Shown here piece by piece: positions 1 through 5,985 of a DNA stretch of 8,028 bases. Numbering within the stretch: position 1 is the first letter of the stretch; every line of letters begins with the position of its first letter. The position numbers and the translations under genes are program-made. Source of the stretch: Methylocapsa sp. (GTDB lineage: Bacteria; Pseudomonadota; Alphaproteobacteria; Rhizobiales; Beijerinckiaceae); NCBI GenBank assembly GCA_003162995.1, contig PLUZ01000577.1, positions 1 through 8,028 on the forward strand, read 5' to 3'. The notes under the pieces are model-generated. The model was not told the origin of the DNA, made no database searches, and worked only from the letters and a program-made list of their open reading frames with translations.

Positions 1-9
1 CATGTCCAT
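1..9 (-). CDS. Start of a gene running off the left edge
   Basis: Only the first three codons (Met-Asp-Met) are inside the window, so no product can be named. The case for a real start is the ribosome binding site: AGGAG on the minus strand (plus positions 16-20) lies six bases before an ATG at 9-7. The start is 32 bases after the stop of the DUF4142 gene on the same strand, a spacing that fits a shared transcript. The reading frame beyond the edge cannot be tested. Confidence 0.4.
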
Positions 10-41
10 GAATGGCTCCTGGCTGGTAATGACAGGCGGTC

Positions 42-623
42 TCAGTTCGAGGTGCTGTCGCCGCTGGATGCACCGGCAAGCCGTAAGGCTCGCTGCAGAT
101 GATCTTCGATCTTCGGTAGAGTCTGACTCGCGAATTGCTTGAGCTCCGGGTCGCTGCCGTACTCGATCTCCTGTCGGAACAGCGCCGCATTTCCTTTTTG
201 ATACTCGACCTGACCGTTCACATAGTCGCGGTCGAACGCGGCGCCATGGTCCGCCTTGAGCGTGGAAATCATCGCGTCATAAGCGCCGTGCAACAGCGTG
301 TTTGACGGAGTGACGTTTTTCCGTTGCAGGATCGCAGTCAGCGCGTCCGCGACTGGAATATGGCTGGTGACCATCAGGTGGGCGTAATTGCGAATGGCGG
401 TGCTTCTGCCCTTCTTTTCCGCCAGCCGGCCGGAATCGACCTGGAAGGGAGCACCCAGATTGGCCTGGCCGACAAAATTAAAGTCGACAGCGTTGAGTGT
501 CGCAGGCGCCTCCATCGGTGCGCCGGTCTGCGCATTGGCGATGTCCAACCCGGCAACCAACGACAGAAGCACGGCGGCGAACCCAATGCGTGCGATGCGC
601 CTTGTCGCAAATGCTCGATTCAT
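42..623 (-). CDS. DUF4142 family exported protein
   Basis: Predicted 193-residue exported protein. Residues 1-31 form a signal peptide: an Arg-rich start, a hydrophobic core (FAAVLLSLVAGL) and an ANA-Q cleavage site. The mature part fits DUF4142, a ferritin-like helical-bundle family common in the rhizobial envelope. It has a DFNFVGQAN helix (47-55), a GRLAEKKG segment, the RNYAHLMV helix (78-85), FDRDYV (130-135) and a closing HLQRALRLA helix (175-183). The helix after MV usually carries Asp-His; here it is Ser-His (87-88). The start at 623 is chosen because AAGGGAG (plus 632-638) lies eight bases upstream; an in-frame ATG at 689 would add 22 residues and has no good binding site. Its biochemical role is unknown; stress-response links are reported for relatives. 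A possible EcfG-type promoter lies at 697-721. Confidence 0.85.
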   Translation of the reverse strand: MNRAFATRRIARIGFAAVLLSLVAGLDIANAQTGAPMEAPATLNAVDFNFVGQANLGAPFQVDSGRLAEKKGRSTAIRNYAHLMVTSHIPVADALTAILQRKNVTPSNTLLHGAYDAMISTLKADHGAAFDRDYVNGQVEYQKGNAALFRQEIEYGSDPELKQFASQTLPKIEDHLQRALRLAGASSGDSTSN

Positions 624-685
624 TGAGAATACTCCCTTCATCCGTAGCCTTGAACGCAGGTACACAACTTTGCTCGCAGCCATCT

Positions 686-890
686 TCATGGTGCCGAACT
701 GAGTCCGGGTACGCGAGTTCCGTGGTACCTAGGGGAATGCCGGCCGATGGGACCGGCAAAGCGGTTGTTATGCCAAGCAGCAAGGTTATGCCGAGTGGCG
801 AGGGAACAGGCGCGCCCGTCCCAATCTGGGAAAAGCCAGCGCTGCAGCCTAAAAGCACGGTCGCGATTGCAGCGATCAAAGTGCGACCAT
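686..890 (-). pseudogene. Decayed short exported protein, two frameshifts
   Basis: A good ribosome binding site (GGGAG) stands nine bases before an ATG at 890, but that frame stops after four codons (TGA at 878-876). If one T is restored in the T run at 880-878, the frame continues as a hydrophobic leader (LIAAIATVLLGCSAGFSQIG) and a Pro/Gly-rich part with repeated PLGIT-like and GAPVPSPLGI units. A second one-base loss near 711-710 shifts the frame again; restoring it gives ELA, then PGLSSAP and a TGA at 688-686. The repaired protein would be about 68 residues. It resembles a short exported protein that I recall from Bradyrhizobium, of unknown function; that match is from memory. A leader cysteine after LLG could make it a lipoprotein. 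Sequencing errors would be the alternative to decay. Confidence 0.5.
697..721 (-). promoter_or_regulatory. Possible EcfG-type stress promoter
   Basis: On the minus strand GGAAC (721-717) is followed after 16 bases by AGTT (700-697). The alphaproteobacterial general-stress sigma factor EcfG recognises GGAAC, 16-17 bases, then CGTT, so there is one mismatch. The site is about 75 bases upstream of the DUF4142 start and points the right way. It overlaps the decayed reading frame just upstream, where GAACTC also reads as Glu-Leu, so chance is possible. Confidence 0.3.
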
Positions 891-917
891 TGCAGGTTGC
901 TCCCGATTGCGCGGACG

Positions 918-1283
918 TCAGTACGCAGGCGGATAGCAGCTGTAGGAGTTGTTATAGGGGTAGCTGTAGCTGCACCCGTAGGCGTAACCCAAACTGGGCA
1001 CAAAACGCCGGCCGCGGCCGAAAGCCCCGCCATGACCGCCGAAATGGCCAAGGCTAAAGTCGCCGCCTATGTGAGCGCCGCCGAACCCGCCCATGTGGGC
1101 GCCACCACCGAAACCGCCACCGTGTCCACCCCCGCCTCCTCCGCCGCGCGCAAATGCGTCAGCGGTGAGTCCTCCGGTGAGAGCGGCAGCCGTCGCCAAG
1201 ACGATCACAGTCTTACGTAAGCTTGTTTTGAACGCGGGACCAACGACTTTTGCGAGACCCTGTGTAATGATATTCGTGTTCAT
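918..1283 (-). CDS. Small glycine-rich secreted protein
   Basis: Predicted 121-residue secreted protein. Residues 1-45 are an export signal with a long basic n-region, a hydrophobic core (TVIVLATAAALTGGL) and an ADAFA-R cleavage site. The mature chain starts with a run of seven glycines after Arg46, then a Gly/His/Phe-rich tract (residues 47-89: repeated HGGG, FGGG, GAHMGG, GAHIGG), a short basic stretch (GRGRR) and a Tyr/Ser-rich tail (98-121) with two cysteines at 104 and 116. Such low-complexity exported proteins are frequent in Bradyrhizobium and relatives; none that I know has an assigned function. Gly-His repeats could bind metal and the tail cysteines could pair, but both are inference. 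GGAG lies nine bases before the ATG. It has its own upstream gap and is probably a single-gene unit. Confidence 0.75.
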   Translation of the reverse strand: MNTNIITQGLAKVVGPAFKTSLRKTVIVLATAAALTGGLTADAFARGGGGGGGHGGGFGGGAHMGGFGGAHIGGDFSLGHFGGHGGAFGRGRRFVPSLGYAYGCSYSYPYNNSYSCYPPAY

Positions 1284-1338
1284 GATATGAGACTCCGTTT
1301 TTGTCTGACGATGAAATATTTAGACAAAGCACGGTCGT

Positions 1339-1361
1339 CGTTCCATCGTACCTTCGGAACG
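1339..1361. repeat. Inverted repeat upstream of glycine-rich gene
   Basis: CGTTCC (1339-1344) and GGAACG (1356-1361) are perfect six-base inverted arms separated by 11 bases. The site is 56-78 bases upstream of the glycine-rich gene, a position suitable for a regulator. The GGAAC arms invite comparison with EcfG promoters, but neither strand has a GTT element at the right distance. The rest of 1284-1524 holds no gene that I can support. Confidence 0.3.
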
Positions 1362-1524
1362 CGAAGACAGCATTTGGTTTACGAACCTATACTTAGGTTT
1401 CGGTGTCTATTGTTCTCAGAAATCCGGCGTGAACGGTCTACGTTGACGCCGCGATCCTCGAAGAACGAATTCCGCCGCGTCGAGCGAATTGCAAACTCTC
1501 GGTGGGTGATACGGTTAGCCGAAC

Positions 1525-1959
1525 TCAGGCAATACGTTCCGCGAACTCAGCTACCCGTCTGCCGAGCGGCCTAGCAGTCTCGAGATCGCCTGCTTGTGGA
1601 GCCTCCTCAGGCGAGGCGTCGGACGGCGAAACAGCTATTGCGCCGCCGAAGCCGGCCGTCCAATTCACTTCAGTGGGACCGTGCGCCTTTGTCTGCCCGT
1701 ACTGTTGCGAGAGGGTCCAGAAATATTCGATGGTCGAGAACTTGTCGCCATTAACCGATGCGGAGTTGCTGAAACCTGCCGCGAGCTTATCCATCCATGC
1801 ATGAGAGAGCCAAGGCCGGGAAGAGGAATCAACAAACTTTTTAAACTGCCAAGCCGGGCCACCCATGTAGGCCGGGCTACAAGAACAAGCCATTCGAGGT
1901 TGGTGCAAAGCTTTAACCGCTGCTCGAGCGCTGCGGCATCCCATCTCAACAGACCTCAA
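1525..1959 (-). pseudogene. Flavodoxin/WrbA-like reductase, 5' end missing
   Basis: This is the back half of a flavodoxin-fold NAD(P)H:quinone or FMN reductase of the WrbA-like group, which binds FMN in the cytoplasm. Clear family signatures run in order on the minus strand: SPAYMGGPAWQFKKFVD (the phosphate/FMN loop after the third strand), WMDKLAAGFSNSAS, NGDKFSTIEYFWTL, VNWTAGFGGAIAVSPSD and the closing LGRRVAEFAERIA before a TGA at 1527-1525. The first 70 or so residues, with the N-terminal FMN phosphate loop, are absent: the homologous part begins at about 1890, and the dehydrogenase gene's stop is only some 95 bases further upstream. Between about 1890 and 1960 matches appear in different frames (SNGLFL in one, KALHQ in another), a sign of small indels. 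After YGQ the chain jumps to TKAHGP; I recall about a dozen residues there in relatives, so an internal in-frame deletion is likely. It is almost certainly non-functional. Confidence 0.75.
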
Positions 1960-1983
1960 TTGCCAGCCCGGCTTCCACTTTTG

Positions 1984-3777
1984 TCAATGCACCTTTTGGT
2001 GGCCGAGCGCCCATACATAGGCAGCCACGGCCTTGAGATCGGCATGCGAGAGTTCGGCCCCACCCATGGGAGGCATCGCGCTCCTATAGTTCTTTGGGTT
2101 AGGCACGCCATCGGCGATTGTCCGTGTGATCGCGGCGAGACTGCCATCACCCCATAGCCATTTGCCGCTCGTGAGGTCGGGCGCAAGCGGCGTGCCCTTG
2201 GCGTTCGAACCATGGCAGCCTTCGCAGGTTCCGCCGCCTTCTTGACCAAGAAACACCCGCTCGCCGCGCGCGACTTGCGCTTTTGTGGCGCCGGGCGGAA
2301 CCGGCAGCGACGCCACGATCGCTTGGGCGCCGGCATTCGGATGGATGCCCTCCGGCGGTTCCACCTTCGCCGCCGACGCCGCTTCGAGATGGGGGGCGGG
2401 AGCGGCTTCGATGCCGGTTATCGCGACGCCGCCCGTAAACGTCACGCGCCAAATCCGTCCATGTTTGTCATCCGTAATATAGATCGCGCCATCGGGCCCG
2501 ACCGCTAATCCGGAGGGACGGTGCGCGGCTCTGCCGGGTTCCTTGAAGGCTCCGGCGAAGCCGTCGGCGAAAACGACGAATTTCCCTGAGGGTTTGCCGT
2601 CCGCGAGCGGTTGAAACACCACATTATAGCCCTCTTGAGGATATGGAGCCCGATTCCATGACCCGTGGAACGCGATGAATGCACCTCCCCGATAGGCATC
2701 CGGAAACTGATGTCCGTCATACAAAGCAAGATCGTTGGGAGCCCAATGAGCCGGGAAGACAGCGATCGGGCCTCGCTTCTGTGCACATGGCCCGACCGCC
2801 TTGCCTCCGTCTCCACCATATTCCGGAGCCAGCACCAGCTTCTCCTGGAACCCGTCGTAATAGCATTCCGGCCAGCCGTAGTCGGCGCCCTGCTCCACGC
2901 GCAGCAGCTCTTCAGCCGGGAGATTGGGGCCTTGCTCAGGCCGGTACAATTTCGGCCAATTTTCGGACAACTGATCGCGGCCATGCTGAGTTACATAAAA
3001 TCTGCCACCGGCGTCGAATGCGAAGCCCTCGCCATTGCGGATCCCAGTAGCAAAGCGCTCGGCCGGAGAGAAGCGCTGCCCGGTCCGGTTCGCATCGTAG
3101 CGCCAGGTGCCGGCGCGCGTCTCGAGCTCCGTGCAGGGATAAATCCCCGGGGAGTCAAGCGTCCGGTTCTTGACCTGGCAGGAATTGGTGGCGGAGCCGA
3201 GATCGACATAGAGATTACCCTGCGAATCGATCACAAACGGATGCATCGGATGATCGCCGTTAAGGGGCAGCCCCGAAACGATGACCTCGGGTGGCGCGGT
3301 TGGCACGATAGATCCGGCCGGAAGAGTGTAGCGCACGATGCGATCGTTCACTTCCGCGTAAAGCGCGCCATTGTAGAGAGCGATGCCGGTGCCACCGTGG
3401 CTGCCGTCCGCAACACTGCCGCCAAAGCGCGTGACAACGTCGGCGTGCCCGTCCCCCTTGCTGTCTTGAAGGGCTAGCAGGAAACCGCCAGCTGGAGGCG
3501 TATCGTTGCCGTAATAGCGACCGCTCCAGGTGTTGACATAAACAACCCCATTTGGAGCGACGGCAAGGTGCCGGGCATGGCCAATATTGTCAGCGAACAC
3601 AGTTGCGCAAAACCCGCGCGGCAGCGTGATCCCGCCGTTGTCACCCGGGCAGGCTTGCGCGTCTGCGCTAGGCGCCCGGTTCTGAGTTTGCGCAACGGAT
3701 GGCGAGCCCGCCAACACCAATCCGAGGAGCGGAAAAATCTTCGCGCCCCAACGATGGCCGGTAAGACAATATTTCAT
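1984..3777 (-). CDS. PQQ-type sugar dehydrogenase with C-terminal cytochrome c
   Basis: Predicted 597-residue periplasmic quinoprotein of the glucose/sorbosone dehydrogenase family. Such enzymes oxidise sugars or related aldehydes with PQQ and pass electrons to the respiratory chain; here the acceptor is the protein's own heme domain. Residues 1-29 are a signal peptide (basic start, IFPLLGLVLAG core, PSVA-Q). Residues 50-450 form the six-bladed beta-propeller, with repeated strand motifs such as PNGVVYVNT (75-83), NGDHPMHPFVIDSQGNLYV (173-191), GEGFAFDAGGRFYVTQHG and RPSGLAVGPDGAIYITDD (420-437). His176 and His179 are in the region expected to face the cofactor. A Pro/Ala-rich linker (456-500) leads to a class I cytochrome c domain with heme motif CEGCH (518-522) and a Met ligand in AMPPMGG (567-573). 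The start at 3777 follows GAGGGA five bases upstream; a GTG at 3816 would add 13 residues. Substrate cannot be told from sequence. Probably monocistronic. Confidence 0.9.
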   Translation of the reverse strand: MKYCLTGHRWGAKIFPLLGLVLAGSPSVAQTQNRAPSADAQACPGDNGGITLPRGFCATVFADNIGHARHLAVAPNGVVYVNTWSGRYYGNDTPPAGGFLLALQDSKGDGHADVVTRFGGSVADGSHGGTGIALYNGALYAEVNDRIVRYTLPAGSIVPTAPPEVIVSGLPLNGDHPMHPFVIDSQGNLYVDLGSATNSCQVKNRTLDSPGIYPCTELETRAGTWRYDANRTGQRFSPAERFATGIRNGEGFAFDAGGRFYVTQHGRDQLSENWPKLYRPEQGPNLPAEELLRVEQGADYGWPECYYDGFQEKLVLAPEYGGDGGKAVGPCAQKRGPIAVFPAHWAPNDLALYDGHQFPDAYRGGAFIAFHGSWNRAPYPQEGYNVVFQPLADGKPSGKFVVFADGFAGAFKEPGRAAHRPSGLAVGPDGAIYITDDKHGRIWRVTFTGGVAITGIEAAPAPHLEAASAAKVEPPEGIHPNAGAQAIVASLPVPPGATKAQVARGERVFLGQEGGGTCEGCHGSNAKGTPLAPDLTSGKWLWGDGSLAAITRTIADGVPNPKNYRSAMPPMGGAELSHADLKAVAAYVWALGHQKVH

Positions 3778-4197
3778 GATAATCCCTCGCCTATGACCGA
3801 AGGGGTCCGTGATCACACGCCTGGCTTGGAGCCCGAATGACCTCGCAAGCGACCTCGGGTGAGCGGCGCGCTCACCCGGGCGAGTGCTCCAGCTTTGTCA
3901 CATTGGCCGGGAAGAGACGATTTTCAAGCGCAAGGTCTCTATCACGCCAACCGTAAAATGATGGCCTCCTAACTCATTTTTGCTCTTATTCGTCGTTGCG
4001 GCCCCGCTCCATGGAGCCTATTCTAGGCGACCCCCGCAGAGGAAAACTCCCTGATTGAGGAGAGTGGAATAAAAGATGGGGTTGGACCATCGCTGGCCCA
4101 GGGTTTCCCTCTCAAAGATGGTCGCCACTATCGCGGTCGCCGCCCCTTAATTTAACAGCTTCAGTGCTTTGATTTTCGATCGCACGGGTAGCGGGGG
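3778..4197. other. 420-base gap upstream of PQQ dehydrogenase
   Basis: No credible gene is seen on either strand. The stretch separates the stop of the HD-domain gene from the start of the dehydrogenase, both on the minus strand, and so should carry the dehydrogenase promoter. I could not find a convincing -35/-10 pair. It contains the strong hairpin at 3854-3880 and a small inverted repeat, GCGGG/CCCGC (4191-4205), that spans the HD gene's stop codon. Confidence 0.5.
3854..3880. repeat. Strong GC-rich hairpin in dehydrogenase leader
   Basis: CGGGTGAGCG (3856-3865) and CGCTCACCCG (3869-3878) are perfect ten-base inverted arms around a three-base loop, with one T-G and one C-G pair extending the stem. 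There is no T run on either side, so it is not a standard intrinsic terminator. It lies 77-103 bases upstream of the dehydrogenase start and may be in its untranslated leader, or may serve as a palindromic operator. Confidence 0.6.
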
Positions 4198-4839
4198 TTA
4201 CCCGCGCCAAGCGGATCCTCGGATGACGCTGCAGAAATTGCCGCGGGTGAAGTGCGGATCCTTATCCGCGAGCACGTCGGCCTTGACGTTGCCGAAGGTC
4301 GTCTCCGGCTTGTGCTTGATGCCGTCGTAGAAGGCCTGGATGATGTCTTCCTTGAAATGCTCAGTACGCGGATGTGCATGCACCACCGCCTCGCGCTCCG
4401 CGTCGCTGTACTCGGCATATCTTAGCCCGAGCACATCCATTTCGACGCCAGCCGTCACTAGAGCTACGACCGGGTGCATGTGCTGCGGGATGCCCGGCGT
4501 CGTGTGCAGGGCGATCGCGGTCCAGACCGTGTCGATGTCTTGTTGCGCGATGCCGTGGCTTTGCAGGAAGTCAAGGGCGGCGTTCGCGCCGTCAACTTCA
4601 AAGCGCTCATCCGCGCTGCTGTGTTGATCGGTCAGGCCCATATCATGGAACATCGCGCCTGCATAAAGCAGTTCGGGATCGAATCTGAGTCCGCGACGCT
4701 TGCCTGCCAGAGCGCCCCAGTAGTAGACGCGGCTCGAATGGTGAAAGAGCAGCGGCGGTTCGGTGTCCTGCACCAGCTCCATTATTTCCCGAGCAAGTTT
4801 GCTGTCGGGAATTCTGATCCCCTCAAGATCGATATTCAT
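4198..4839 (-). CDS. HD-domain metal-dependent hydrolase
   Basis: Predicted 213-residue cytoplasmic protein of the HD superfamily, resembling proteins annotated as HD-domain or cyanamide-hydratase-like. The metal ligands are in the usual order: His33/His34 in FHHSSRVYYWG, the HD pair His65-Asp66 in FHDMGLT, His112 in ALHTTPG, and a late Asp135 in AGVEMDVLG. The domain occupies about residues 25-140; the rest is a helical C-terminal tail containing HPRTEHFKEDIIQAFYDG. There is no signal peptide. Family members hydrolyse phosphoesters, phosphoanhydrides or small nitriles such as cyanamide; substrate cannot be fixed here. AGGAG (plus 4847-4851) lies seven bases before the ATG; an ATG four bases after it is out of frame and stops at once, so 4839 is preferred. 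The gene has gaps on both sides and is probably transcribed alone. Confidence 0.85.
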   Translation of the reverse strand: MNIDLEGIRIPDSKLAREIMELVQDTEPPLLFHHSSRVYYWGALAGKRRGLRFDPELLYAGAMFHDMGLTDQHSSADERFEVDGANAALDFLQSHGIAQQDIDTVWTAIALHTTPGIPQHMHPVVALVTAGVEMDVLGLRYAEYSDAEREAVVHAHPRTEHFKEDIIQAFYDGIKHKPETTFGNVKADVLADKDPHFTRGNFCSVIRGSAWRG

Positions 4840-4873
4840 TGCATGTCTCCTGCCGAATGACTTTGATCTACAT

Positions 4874-4883
4874 GAACCGGTTC
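4874..4883. promoter_or_regulatory. Perfect palindrome upstream of HD gene
   Basis: GAACCGGTTC is a perfect ten-base palindrome centred about 40 bases upstream of the HD-domain start. The place and symmetry suit a repressor or activator dimer site. A single ten-base palindrome also occurs by chance, and no second copy was noticed near it. Confidence 0.3.
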
Positions 4884-4904
4884 CTGAAGCGTTGGCGTCT
4901 TACT

Positions 4905-4922
4905 GAACGCGGCGAGGCGTTC
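4905..4922. repeat. Small inverted repeat between minus-strand genes
   Basis: GAACGC (4905-4910) and GCGTTC (4917-4922) form a six-base stem with a six-base loop, about 50 bases beyond the stop of the small exported protein gene on the minus strand. The place suits transcript end formation, but the stem is short and no T run follows. Confidence 0.25.
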
Positions 4923-4974
4923 TGCGCACATGCTACCACTTATGCCGATGAGTCGCTTCCTTCAATAAGTCCAA

Positions 4975-5423
4975 CTAAAATGGGCACGGATGAGGTGGGG
5001 GAAGATCGAAGGCCACGACAGCGTGAGACAGCAGAACATTATTGAAAGGGCAGGAGTCGCCCTTTGGTCCCGGGGGTCGTGGAGGGCCAACTACAGCAAG
5101 CCCTCTGACGATATTCACGATGTCATTTTGGGTGACGGCCCCAGCGCTCTCACTAAGCTCCGACGACGGCAACGCACTTCTCGGGTTGAAGACGTCGGAG
5201 AGATCGTGGGCAGTTTTCTTCTGTTCCGGCCGCTCCATTGGAGCTTCCTTGGAGGTCTGCGACACTGCGATAGCGTCTGCACGTGCGCCGTCGGTGGGCT
5301 GTTGCGATCTGGCACCCTGGGGGGCGCTAAGTAGCACCAGGCTGCCGGCCAGAGCGCCTGGCGTGACTGCAGTAATGATCTCTACAACGCTTTTCTCGTA
5401 TATCCTTCTCGATCGAGTGACAT
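4975..5423 (-). pseudogene. Small exported protein with out-of-frame start
   Basis: I do not recognise the family. A strong start site exists: AGGGGG six bases before an ATG at 5423. But that frame ends after 13 codons (TAG at 5384-5382). The frame one step over is open from just upstream of it to a TAG at 4977-4975 and begins TRSRRIYEKSVVEIITAV, then PGALAGSLVLLSAPQGARSQQ, a convincing signal peptide. Restoring one base after the ATG (near 5419) joins the two into a protein of about 149 residues. The mature part is hydrophilic (KEAPMERPEQKKTAHDLSDV), then DIVNIVRGLAVV, then a proline-rich stretch (PPRPPGPKGD) and a PPPHPCPF end with two cysteines in the last third. Without repair, the only in-frame start is a GTG at 5337 inside the hydrophobic core, giving 120 residues with no complete signal. 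It is a broken gene, or intact with a sequence error. Confidence 0.5.
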
Positions 5424-5985
5424 TGGTGTCCCCCTATGAGTATGTGATAAACTGAGATTCCGCTGATGGACGCCGCATTGAGCGTAATTCTGCCTCCCTT
5501 CGGTTTCCTATGCAAGGCGAAGCCGTTGCTCTTGCAGATAGGCGGGCCGTCACTCATAGGCGTGGCCCATTCAGCGTAAAACTCAATGATTTTATTAACA
5601 AGTAATAGTCGTTAACGCGTCAATGCCAACGCCGCAGCTCACTTTCACAGTTTATTGACCCGGTTCATAAGCGCGAAGGGGTTGACGTACATGTAGCGAA
5701 ACGCGCCCGTTACCCCCTGCGGTGCTTCCCCCGTGAAACATTTTTGTCCGATTCAGGCCCAAAACATTACAATGCTGAAGACAGCAGCTTCACTTTCAGT
5801 TCGTAAGATCGCTCGATTTTTTGGTGTGCGATATAAATCGGGCGGCGGCGGCGCTTCGATGATGAAGGTTATTGTTGGAAGTCGGCGCCGGTGTAAGATT
5901 CACTCATATCGAGGTTCGAAGGAGCGACGAGCTAACCGTCGCGTTGGCGGCGACATAGCCGCAAACCGCAAAAGGAGAGAGCGCG
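5424..5985. other. Gap of about 560 bases between divergent units
   Basis: The strand of recognisable genes switches here, so promoters for both sides are expected. Short open frames exist (minus 5557-5327, plus 5733-6002) but have no recognisable motif and overlap better candidates. The part at 5580-5620 is clearly AT-richer than its surroundings. On the minus strand there, TTGACG followed after 17 bases by TGTTAA could be a weak promoter for the small exported protein. On the plus side TAAGAT (5896-5901) could be a -10 box for the reductase, without a good -35. A TACATGTA palindrome lies at 5688-5695. Confidence 0.4.

Noticed and set aside
686..1051. 121-codon minus-strand frame overlapping the glycine-rich gene
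   Set aside because: It is antiphase to the glycine-rich gene over its first half; only its last codons (PGLSSAP) are meaningful, as the end of the decayed exported protein.
497..1220. Long plus-strand frames across 497-1057 and 747-1220
   Set aside because: They are antisense to the DUF4142 and glycine-rich genes, are rich in Arg/Ser/Pro, and have no motif.
1594..2157. 187-codon plus-strand frame
   Set aside because: It lies antisense to the flavodoxin remnant and the cytochrome domain, both clearly recognisable; it has no motif.
2665..3477. 270-codon plus-strand frame
   Set aside because: It is antisense to the beta-propeller of the dehydrogenase; long shadow frames are expected opposite GC-rich genes.
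4875..4900. GGAAC on the minus strand before the HD gene as an EcfG promoter
   Set aside because: No GTT element at 16-17 bases, and the distance to the start codon would be too short.
5327..5557. 76-codon minus-strand frame starting at 5557
   Set aside because: No recognisable domain and no good binding site; its second half overlaps the signal-peptide region of the small exported protein in another frame.
5911..5926. GGTTCGAA, like a tRNA T-loop
   Set aside because: No acceptor, D or anticodon stems could be built around it.
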